DNA from: Streptomyces sp. CB02009
GTDB taxonomy: Bacteria; Actinomycetota; Actinomycetes; Streptomycetales; Streptomycetaceae
Assembly: GCF_001905825.1 (NCBI RefSeq)
Contig: NZ_LIVV01000002.1
Coordinates: 1,058,441-1,122,440 of the forward strand
Reading direction: 5' to 3'
DNA: 64,000 bases
This document shows, in pieces, positions 18,701 through 25,111 of the stretch (within the stretch, counting starts at the first letter, position 1; the number at the start of each line of letters is the position of its first letter). Both the position numbers and the translations under genes were made by a program. The notes below the pieces were generated by a model that searched no databases, was not told the DNA's origin, and worked only from the letters and a program-made list of their open reading frames with translations.

Positions 18701-19045
18701 GGTGAGGGAGGCCAGCGTCCGGGCGACGTCCCGCGCTCCGTCGCCGCGCAGATCGCGCTCGTCGAGGTGCACGGGCCCCGGATCGTCCACGACCGCCGAC
18801 GGCCGCCCGTCCTCGGCGGGGAACCGCGTGCGCAACGCCTCATGGCGGGCGACGACTCCATCGAGCGCCCGCCTCAGTGCGGCGGCGTCGAGCTCGCCGC
18901 CGAGCCGCAGCACGTACGGAATGTTGTACGCGGGGTCACCAGGTTCCAACTGGTCGAAGAACCACAGTCGTTCCTGTCCGACGGACAGGACCCCGGAGTC
19001 CCCGTCCACTGCACCGGCCGGCGGCTCGGCTCCCGAGGTCACCAC
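15782..19045 (-). CDS. NRPS module C-A-PCP, first gene of the operon
   Basis: A 1087-residue module: condensation (about 15-440, HHIVADG near 148), adenylation (about 465-965, [11 protein letters not shown]) and carrier (LGGHSL near 1018). The specificity residues read D-T-E-D-I-G-S-I-I-K. Acidic residues at positions 239 and 278 usually pair with an amine or guanidine side chain, so a Lys/Orn/Arg-like or beta-amino substrate is likely, but I cannot name it. The GTG at 19045 has AGGAG five bases upstream; the ATG two bases further upstream runs into a stop at once. Starting with a C domain, it extends an acyl or aminoacyl group delivered in trans. It is the operon's promoter-proximal gene. 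Confidence 0.92.
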
Positions 19046-19201
19046 ATGGACTCCTGTTCGACTTCAGTGCGAGGGTGCGGCCCCTCTGGGGTGCCGCGCG
19101 GAACGGAACCGCGCGTACCTGAACGGAGCGATTCCGGACATGAGAAGAGGGGTGTTCGGAGGAACGGGAGCCCTCGTGGGGCGGTCGCCGTGACGGCACC
19201 G

Positions 19202-19231
19202 ATGCTAGGGAGCGGGCTGATGCGAGGTCAA
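19202..19231 (-). promoter_or_regulatory. Promoter of the peptide operon, TTGACC-N18-TAGCAT
   Basis: On the minus strand TTGACC (19231-19226) and TAGCAT (19207-19202) are spaced by 18 bases, a good match to a housekeeping sigma promoter. It would start transcription near 19195, about 150 bases before the GTG at 19045. No SARP-type direct repeat is seen beside it, unlike the exoenzyme promoters at 22 and 27.6 kb. Confidence 0.55.
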
Positions 19232-19244
19232 TGGTCTGGACCAT
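19231..19244. promoter_or_regulatory. Palindrome ATGGTC-TG-GACCAT abutting the operon's -35 box
   Basis: A perfect inverted repeat with 6-base arms and a 2-base centre. It shares one base with the TTGACC -35 box of the leftward peptide promoter. A dimeric repressor here would block polymerase, and an activator would touch it. No cognate regulator can be named. Confidence 0.4.
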
Positions 19245-19429
19245 CTGATCGTGTCGGCCTGCGCGAGGGAGAGACCGGTCACCGCAGTTGAGAGCCCGGG
19301 GCGGACCACCGAACCCGACGCGCCTCGCCAGCCGTGAGGGCCTTCCCCCAGCCCGCTCCCGGAACCTGCTCGCACTCCCCGGTCGACAGGGGGCTGAGGG
19401 TGGGCTGCGAACGAGAAAGGGCGACTCGT

Positions 19430-19600
19430 GGCTGGAACCGTGTGCCTGCGTAAGCCCCGCTCCGCCGAGGTCCGGCGACCGGAGAGATACGTCCCGGTGA
19501 CGCGTACCTCCTCACGCGGCACGCCGGGCGGCACGGCGCGGCGCGCGGGTCCAGGTCGAGGACCGCGAAGTCGGCGAAGCGTCGGGCCGCCGACGGTCCC
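19430..19600 (-). pseudogene. Frameshifted C-terminal remnant of an amidohydrolase
   Basis: Minus-strand codons read FADFAVLDLDPRAA and then, after a shift of frame, REEVRVTGTYLSGRRTS. Together these look like the end of a YtcJ-type or other amidohydrolase (ADFAVLDxDP, then VxxTYLxGRR). The two halves lie in different frames, and no N-terminal part exists here, because the NRPS leader and the next remnant lie on either side. Third positions are still GC-rich, so decay looks recent. The family call rests on two short motifs. Confidence 0.4.
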
Positions 19601-19622
19601 CAGAAGGCCTGCGGTCAGGTGA

Positions 19623-19850
19623 CTATCGGGCGGGCAGGAACTGCATCGCGGCTGCCCGGTCGAAGCGGTCGGTGACGTCACCGACGAGTCCGCCCGTCAG
19701 GCCGGTGTCGTTCGCGAGATCGAGCTTCAGTGCCGGCGCGCCCTCCGAGAGGTCGAGCTCGCTCATGCGGACCCAGACGATGTGGGGCCGTGATGTCGAC
19801 TCGTAGACGTAGAGGCCGTGGGTCAGGTCCACGAGTATGCGCCACTCCAT
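19623..19850 (-). pseudogene. C-terminal remnant of a linear amide C-N hydrolase (choloylglycine hydrolase family)
   Basis: The 75 codons from MEWRILVDLTHGLYVYEST resemble the C-terminal strands of penicillin V acylase/bile-salt hydrolase-type Ntn enzymes (WxxxxDLTxxxxYxxT, then HIVWVRMSELDLSEG). Codon use is coding-like. The N-terminal nucleophile Cys and the rest of the about 330-residue enzyme are absent; the frame continues upstream to 19997, but those codons do not look like the family. I read it as a truncated gene end. A small intact protein is the alternative. Confidence 0.45.
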
Positions 19851-19974
19851 ACGCACACGAGTGTGGAGACGAAGCGGGAACGGGCCTGTCGGATCGGCTT
19901 CCACAGTGCGGTACCGATGGTCGGGCAAGCAACCGAGGCAGGGCCGTACGAGTTCCGACGCCCGGTCCCGGCAC

Positions 19975-20103
19975 CACCCCCTCGGCAGCTTCCTCACGCT
20001 CCTCGGGGAGGACCCCTCGGCCGGCCCGTTCTCGCTGCGGGGCGGACTGGACGACTACGGGCCCGGCACCGGCGGCGGCGAGCGGGACGGCGGAAAGGAG
20101 TGA
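19975..20103 (+). other. Short coding-like fragment, unidentified
   Basis: About 40 codons ending at a TGA at 20101-20103 (LGSFLTLLGEDPSAGPFSL, then GGLDDYGPG) show strong GC at third positions, as real Streptomyces genes do, but have no start signal or upstream domain. It may be the tail of another eroded gene in this patch between the peptide operon and the SARP gene. Confidence 0.25.
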
Positions 20104-20220
20104 CGCCGTGGATCGCGCGTGTCACTCCGGAGCGTTCCGGATGCCCCGCCCGGCGCTCCCCGTCCTACCGTGTCGACGGCGCCCACCAGACCCGACCAGT
20201 CCGGAGCCCGGGGAGCAACG

Positions 20221-21306
20221 ATGCCGACGACCGCCACCATCGCCCGCCGTCCCGCCGACACCGCCCTCGGGCAGCGGGAGCGCCAGGTGCTCTCCGCGGT
20301 CGGCTGCGGCCTGCGGGACGACGAGATAGCCGTCGCCCTCGCGATCCCCGAGGACGCCGTGGCCGAACTCCTCGCGCGGATACTCGTCACCCTCCGGCTC
20401 CGCGACCGGGCAGCGGCCATCGTCCACGCCTTCGACTGCGGCCTGGTCGTCCCCGGCCGTGGCACCCGTACGCAGCCGGTGAGCACGGCGCCCCGAGCGG
20501 CCGGCCGGGCGACCGGTCCTGCGGTGCGGATCTCCCTGCTCGGACCGCTGCGGGCGTGGCACGACGGGCGGCCGCTGAACCTGGGGCATCCGCGCCAGCA
20601 GGCGGTGCTCGCGACCCTGGCGCTGTGCGCGGGGCGCTCCCTGAGCCGGCAGGAACTGCTCGACGACGTCTGGGGCACGGAGGCGCCGGTGGCGAACGTG
20701 GTGCCGGTGTACGTCTACCGCCTGCGCAAGACCCTGCGCATCGGGGACAGTCCCGGCTCGGTCATCGAGTACGCCCGGCACGGATACCGGCTCGTCCCGG
20801 GCGCGGTCGACGTGGACGTGGCGCGGATGGAGGAGCTCCTCGTCGGCATCGGCACGGCCGAGCGCGCGGGTGAACCGGCGGAGGCGGTCCGCCTGTGCGC
20901 CCAGGCCCTCGACCTGTTCCGCGGGGAACCGCTGGCCGGTCTGCCCGGGCCGCTCGCCGAGCTGGAGCGGCTGCGGCTCACCCGGCGCAGGATCGACGTC
21001 GTCCAGCGCAAGGTGGAGTGCCAACTGCGGCTCGGCCGGGACGCCGAGGCGATCTCCGAACTGTTCGCCCTGTCCGCCGCGCACCCCCTGGACGAGCCGG
21101 TGGCCGCGCTGCTGATGCGGGCGCTGTACCGCGACGGCCGCCAGGCCGACGCCCTCACCGTGTTCGACCGGGCCCGCCGCGGCCTCGCCGACGAACTGGG
21201 CGTCTCCCCCGGCCGGACCCTGCGGCGGACGCACGAGATGATCCTGCGCGGTGACGAGATCGGCCTCGGCCTCATTCCCTCGGCCGGTCGCACCGCTTTC
21301 GCGTGA
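20221..21306 (+). CDS. SARP-family transcriptional activator with N-terminal LuxR-like HTH
   Basis: A 361-residue regulator. The ATG at 20221 follows GGGGAGCAACG; the frame is open upstream without a ribosome site. Residues about 15-75 (LGQRERQVLSAVGCGLRDDEIA onward) resemble a LuxR/GerE-type HTH. Residues about 100-195 are the OmpR-like winged helix of SARPs (ISLLGPLRAWHDGR, then LLDDVWG and VYVYRLRKTL). Residues about 200-345 are the bacterial transcriptional activation domain (FRGEPLAGLPGP, then ALYRDGRQADALTVFDRARR). Most SARPs lack the extra HTH. It lies between the peptide operon and the exoenzyme genes and converges on the cutinase-like gene with adjoining stops. Likely targets are the direct repeats at 22.0 and 27.6 kb, and possibly the peptide operon. 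Confidence 0.88.
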   Translation: MPTTATIARRPADTALGQRERQVLSAVGCGLRDDEIAVALAIPEDAVAELLARILVTLRLRDRAAAIVHAFDCGLVVPGRGTRTQPVSTAPRAAGRATGPAVRISLLGPLRAWHDGRPLNLGHPRQQAVLATLALCAGRSLSRQELLDDVWGTEAPVANVVPVYVYRLRKTLRIGDSPGSVIEYARHGYRLVPGAVDVDVARMEELLVGIGTAERAGEPAEAVRLCAQALDLFRGEPLAGLPGPLAELERLRLTRRRIDVVQRKVECQLRLGRDAEAISELFALSAAHPLDEPVAALLMRALYRDGRQADALTVFDRARRGLADELGVSPGRTLRRTHEMILRGDEIGLGLIPSAGRTAFA

Positions 21307-21972
21307 TCACCAGGACGCGGGATACCAGGCGCCGTTGTACCACTGCTCGTTGGCGACGTCGTTGTGGAAGTCCATGTTGAAGTCGTTGGGGTAGTTCCTC
21401 ACGTGGTTGCCGGGGTAGGTCCAGATTCCGGCGGACTCGTCGCAGACGTAGTCCCAGTGGCAGATGGTCTTGACCGGCACATTGCCGAAGAACCGGTCGG
21501 CGCCGGCCAGCGGGGCGCCGACGATTCCGCCGAAGGGGACGGATCCGCCGTTGGCGCCGGGATTTCCCTGCCGCTTCGGGTCGGCGATGAGAATGGCGTT
21601 GACATTGCCGAACGTCTGCCAGTTCTCGGTGACCCAGATGTGGACGACCGCGGCGCCCAGCGAGTATCCGCCCATCTTCACGTGCTGCCACGGGCACGCG
21701 GCCCGCTGGTCACGGACCAGCCGGTTCAGCTCGTTGACACCGGCCCGGGCGCTCGCGCCGTTGGGAATCTGGGTCGGATATCCCACGTGCTGCTGGATGT
21801 TGCCGGAGAAGCCGTCGTTGTTCCACGAGCTTCCCGTACCGCCGACGACGATCGTGTACGTGCCCTCGCACGGAGCCGTCGCCGCCGCCTGCGCCGTGGC
21901 GCCCTGCGTCACCGAAATCCCGGCCGTCAGCAGAATTCCGGCCAGCGCGGCCTTGATCCTCTTCGCTCGCAT
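21307..21972 (-). CDS. Secreted cutinase-like serine hydrolase
   Basis: A 221-residue protein. The ATG at 21972 follows GGGAGG at good spacing and opens a Sec signal peptide (MRAKRIKAALAGILLTAG, cleavage near AQAAA). The mature part has an alpha/beta-hydrolase start (YTIVVGGTGSSW), the nucleophile elbow GGYSLGAAVV near residue 102, and late Asp (CHWDYVCDE) and His (DMDFHNDV region) candidates. Paired Cys suggest disulfides. The size and elbow match the cutinase/PE-PPE esterase group, which cleaves cutin, polyesters or lipids outside the cell. It is transcribed away from the lysozyme-like gene at 22130 from a shared region holding two direct-repeat operators. Confidence 0.75.
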   Translation of the reverse strand: MRAKRIKAALAGILLTAGISVTQGATAQAAATAPCEGTYTIVVGGTGSSWNNDGFSGNIQQHVGYPTQIPNGASARAGVNELNRLVRDQRAACPWQHVKMGGYSLGAAVVHIWVTENWQTFGNVNAILIADPKRQGNPGANGGSVPFGGIVGAPLAGADRFFGNVPVKTICHWDYVCDESAGIWTYPGNHVRNYPNDFNMDFHNDVANEQWYNGAWYPASW

Positions 21973-22007
21973 GTCGATCCTCCCGTGTGTTCGGCCTGCG
22001 TACGACG

Positions 22008-22038
22008 AGATTGGCAGCGGCCGATGACATCCCGATGA
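22008..22038 (-). promoter_or_regulatory. Leftward promoter with 11-base direct repeat (SARP-type geometry)
   Basis: On the minus strand TCATCGGGATGTCATCG (22038-22022) is a direct repeat of TCATCG with 11-base period. Exactly 8 bases separate it from a -10-like CAATCT (22013-22008). Transcription would start near 22000, upstream of the cutinase-like ATG at 21972. The arrangement equals that at 22059-22089 and 27588-27618. Confidence 0.55.
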
Positions 22039-22058
22039 AACGCGCTCGGGAATCGATT

Positions 22059-22089
22059 CCATCGGCATTTCATCGGTGCCTCCTACTGT
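22059..22089 (+). promoter_or_regulatory. Rightward promoter with 11-base direct repeat (SARP-type geometry)
   Basis: CCATCGGCATTTCATCG (22059-22075) repeats [CT]CATCG with 11-base period. After 8 bases comes TACTGT (22084-22089) as the -10 box. It would drive the lysozyme-like propeller gene starting at 22130. Together with 22022-22038 it makes a back-to-back operator pair around the palindrome AATCGATT (22051-22058). Confidence 0.6.
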
Positions 22090-22129
22090 CGGCCGCCGAC
22101 CACCTGAACGCATGACGGAAAGGCACACG

Positions 22130-23875
22130 ATGAGAGGAACCGGCTTCACACGCGTGCTCGGCAGACTGGCCCTGCTGGCCGGCGTCTGGGCACTGGTCGT
22201 CGGGTTGACGGCCTCGGTCGCCGTGGCCCTGCCCGACCCCGGACCGGCCCCGCGCGACGACCACTACGGCGTCTCCCGGTACTTCAGGGGACCGGACGCC
22301 CTGGCCATACCGACCGAGCCCTGCGACCCGGCCGGCCCGTCGGCCGCCGACGGCATCATGGCCGGCCAGCTCAACCCCCAGATGGGGGCGCGGATGGCGG
22401 GCCTGCTGACGCCCTACAGGATGTCCTGTGCGCGGATGGTCACCAAGGCGGTGAAGGACCGGGGGCTCAACCCGAGGGCCGCGGCCATCGCGATCGCGAC
22501 GGTCATCGTGGAGACCGACATCAACAACTACTCCCAGGCCGTCGACTACACGAGCATCGGGCTGTTCCAGCAGCAGGACTGGTGGGGAAGCAAGGCGCAG
22601 CGGCTGGATCCGGTCTACGCCACCAACGCGTTCCTCGACGCGATGGAGGACATGTTCCCCGGCGGCTCGTGGAACGACGTGGCGATCGGGGACGTGTGCT
22701 GGCAGGTGCAGCGGCCGCGCGAGGACCTGCGGTACAAGTACGGCCTGGAGGCGGGCGACGCGGTGATCATCGCCAACGCGCTCTGGTCCGGGATGAGCAC
22801 GGGCCCCCGGCACCCGTACGGCTCCGGACGAGTGGTGTCGGGCCGGTCCGCCGACGGACGCCTGGAGGCCTTCGCGGCGGGCGCCGACGGCGTCTACCAC
22901 TCGTGGCAGAACGAGGTGAACGGCGGTTGGGCGCCATGGCGGTTCGCGGGCGGCCCACGCGGTGCCCAGCTGGCGGTGGCCGCCAACGCCGACGGCCGGC
23001 TGGAGCTGTTCGCGCTGTCGGGCAGCACGCTCGACCACATGTGGCAGACCGGGCCCAGTGCGGGGTGGTCCGGCTGGGAGACCTTCGGCACCGGCGGGTA
23101 CCGGCTGGCGGCGGGCAACAACGCCGACGGCCGTATCGAGGTGTTCGCCTCCAACGCCGAAGGCGTGTTCCACCGCTGGCAGACCGCGCCGAGCGGCGGT
23201 TGGTCCGGCTGGCAGGGGACCGGTGGTGGCCCGGCGAACGCCCGGCTCGCCATGGAGAACGCGCCCGACGGACGACTCGAGGTGTTCGCGCTGTCGGACT
23301 CGACGTTCGGGCACCTGTACCAGAGAGGCGTCAACGGCGACTGGTCCGCCTGGGAGCACTTCGGCGAGGGCGGGCACGCCGTGACCGCGAGCCACAACCA
23401 GGACGGCAGGCTGGAGGTGTTCGCCTCCAACGCCGACGGGGTGTTCCACCGCTGGCAGACCAGCCCCACCACGTGGTCGGAATGGACGGGCACGGGCACG
23501 GGGGGACTGCCCGACGCCGAGCTGACCACCTCGCGTTCGGTCGACGGCCGGGTGGAGGTGTTCGCGATCAACGCCGACGCGGCGAGCCACTCCTGGCAGA
23601 CCGCCCCCAACGCGCCGTTCTCGCCGTGGGAGAACTTCGGCACCGGCGGCACCGCGATCGGCGCGGGCAACAACGCCGACGGCCGCATCGAGGTGTTCGG
23701 CACCAGCAGCGCCGGTGTCTACCACCGGTGGCAGACCGGGTTCGCCAGCTGGTCGCAATGGGGCTGGCTGAACGGCCCCGGCCCGGCGGTCGGCAGGCCC
23801 GCCGCGCCCGCCCGGTCCGCCTCCGAGCCCGCCCGCAGCGCGCCCGTCGGCCGGCCCGTACCGGCGGTCGGCTAG
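22130..23875 (+). CDS. Secreted lysozyme-like enzyme with seven-bladed PLL propeller
   Basis: A 581-residue exported protein. The ATG at 22130 has GAAAGG six bases upstream; the ATG at 22112 has none. A signal peptide (LALLAGVWALVVGLTASVAVA) is followed by a domain of about 140 residues like the lysozyme/transglycosylase-type domains of actinobacterial exoproteins: AIAIATVIVETDINNYSQ with a candidate catalytic Glu, SIGLFQQQDWWG, and DPVYATNAFLDAM. Residues about 235-545 hold seven repeats of DGRLEVFAxxxxGVxHxWQ followed by GGWSxWExFG, one per blade, matching the PLL/DUF346 propeller that binds sugars in lectins. It probably cuts peptidoglycan while the propeller anchors it to a glycan. The tail is low-complexity Ala/Pro/Arg. 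Confidence 0.8.
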   Translation: MRGTGFTRVLGRLALLAGVWALVVGLTASVAVALPDPGPAPRDDHYGVSRYFRGPDALAIPTEPCDPAGPSAADGIMAGQLNPQMGARMAGLLTPYRMSCARMVTKAVKDRGLNPRAAAIAIATVIVETDINNYSQAVDYTSIGLFQQQDWWGSKAQRLDPVYATNAFLDAMEDMFPGGSWNDVAIGDVCWQVQRPREDLRYKYGLEAGDAVIIANALWSGMSTGPRHPYGSGRVVSGRSADGRLEAFAAGADGVYHSWQNEVNGGWAPWRFAGGPRGAQLAVAANADGRLELFALSGSTLDHMWQTGPSAGWSGWETFGTGGYRLAAGNNADGRIEVFASNAEGVFHRWQTAPSGGWSGWQGTGGGPANARLAMENAPDGRLEVFALSDSTFGHLYQRGVNGDWSAWEHFGEGGHAVTASHNQDGRLEVFASNADGVFHRWQTSPTTWSEWTGTGTGGLPDAELTTSRSVDGRVEVFAINADAASHSWQTAPNAPFSPWENFGTGGTAIGAGNNADGRIEVFGTSSAGVYHRWQTGFASWSQWGWLNGPGPAVGRPAAPARSASEPARSAPVGRPVPAVG

Positions 23876-23935
23876 ACGCGTCCGCCGGCGGACCGCGCAG
23901 GCCCGCCGGCGGATGGTGCGAGCCCGCCGTCGTCA

Positions 23936-23955
23936 CGTACCGCTCGTGCGGTACG
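23936..23955. terminator. Hairpin between convergent genes
   Basis: CGTACCGC and GCGGTACG make a perfect 8-base stem with a TCGT tetraloop between the stops at 23875 (rightward) and 23978 (leftward). A shared terminator is the simplest reading. Confidence 0.55.
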
Positions 23956-23977
23956 GGACGGGGGCGGGCTCATGGCG

Positions 23978-25009
23978 TCAGGAGGCGAAGTGCCTCTCCA
24001 GCCGGGGAACCAGGTCCCGGAGGTCCTCCTCCCAGCAACCGGCGTTGTGGCCGCCGTTGCACAGGGTGCCCCAGCCGGAACCGTCGCCGTAGTTCACGTA
24101 GTGGTACGACATGCCCAGCGCGTCCATGGCGTTCTTGACGTGCTTGGCCGCGCCCTCCAGCCAGAACTCCAGGTCGGTGACCGAGCCTCCGCCGTTGCCC
24201 ACGTAGATCGAGACCCCGATCCCGCCCTGCTTGATCCGGTCCATGTGCTGCGAGGGGTCGACCTCGTTGAACCGCCAGTCGGCGTTGAACACCGGGTACG
24301 GCGAGCCGAACGCGGCGTCGCTGTCCACGGAGGGCTCGTAGGCGACGAGGGAGGCGACGACGGCCAGGCGCAGGTCCATGGACCGCACCGACAGGTCGAT
24401 GTCGCCGGACAGGGACGCGGTCTGGCTGAAGAGGTCCGGGCGCGCCTGGGCGTAGTGGAGGGCTCCGAACCCGCCCATCGAGACACCGGCGACGGCCCTG
24501 GCCTTCTTGGTGGCGATGGTCCGCAGGTTGGCGTCGATGAACGGGATCACCTGCTTGAGGTGGAAGTTCTCCCAGTTCTGGGCACCGGCGGCGGTCTTCT
24601 GGTTGAGCCAGTTGGCGTACCAGCCCCGGGCGCCGCCGTCCGGGATGACGGTGATCATCCGGTCCGACATGCGCAGCGCCGGATAGTTCTGCTGGATCGG
24701 GTCGTCGGGTGATCCGTGCAGGAAGTACATCACCGGAAAGCGCCGGTTCGGGTCGTCGTAGTAGGTCTTCGGCAGGATGATCTTGATGTGCTGTTCCTCC
24801 GCGACCTCGGGCGTCGTCACGGTCAGGTAGAACTCGGTCGCGTTGCCCGTCGCCGTGCCGACCTGCGTCAGGCCGAACCCGTTCGCCATCGGGGGCGGCG
24901 TGCCGTCGTCGGCGGCCTGTGCCGAGGCCGCCGGTATGACCGTGACCACGGCCAGGACGGCGAACACCCATGCCAGCGCCGTGCGCCGGACGTTCGCTGT
25001 TCTTCTCAC
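23978..25009 (-). CDS. Secreted esterase, antigen 85/esterase D-like
   Basis: A 343-residue protein with an N-terminal signal peptide (ALAWVFAVLAVVTVIPAASA, cleavage near AQAAD). The mature part is an alpha/beta hydrolase of the putative-esterase family (antigen 85, feruloyl esterase): RRFPVMYFLHGSPDD as oxyanion region, nucleophile elbow GVSMGGFG near residue 175, Asp in the later sheet, and a closing His in CNGGHNAGCW. Two late Cys may pair. Such enzymes transfer or hydrolyse acyl esters on sugars or plant phenolics. It lies downstream of the acylase gene on the same strand, about 85 bases away, and may be co-transcribed with it. Confidence 0.8.
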   Translation of the reverse strand: MRRTANVRRTALAWVFAVLAVVTVIPAASAQAADDGTPPPMANGFGLTQVGTATGNATEFYLTVTTPEVAEEQHIKIILPKTYYDDPNRRFPVMYFLHGSPDDPIQQNYPALRMSDRMITVIPDGGARGWYANWLNQKTAAGAQNWENFHLKQVIPFIDANLRTIATKKARAVAGVSMGGFGALHYAQARPDLFSQTASLSGDIDLSVRSMDLRLAVVASLVAYEPSVDSDAAFGSPYPVFNADWRFNEVDPSQHMDRIKQGGIGVSIYVGNGGGSVTDLEFWLEGAAKHVKNAMDALGMSYHYVNYGDGSGWGTLCNGGHNAGCWEEDLRDLVPRLERHFAS

Positions 25010-25060
25010 GGTGCTCCCTCTCTCGTGATGCTCTGTCTGCGCTTCGGACTACGTGCGTCG

Positions 25061-25111
25061 GATCAGTCGAGGACCTAGATCAGTCGAGGACCTTGATCAG
25101 TCGAGGACCTT
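25061..25111. repeat. Three tandem 17-base units across the acylase stop codon
   Basis: GATCAGTCGAGGACCTA/T occurs three times head to tail (25061-25077, 25078-25094, 25095-25111), the first differing only in its last base. On the minus strand each copy spells the end of the acylase (Lys-Val-Leu-Asp-stop). The first in-frame TGA lies in the copy nearest the gene, so the other two copies are untranslated duplicates of the gene's own end. Confidence 0.9.

Noticed and set aside
22070..23758. 562-codon frame antisense to the lysozyme-propeller gene
   Set aside because: Repetitive reflection of the PLL blades; no start signal or recognisable domain.
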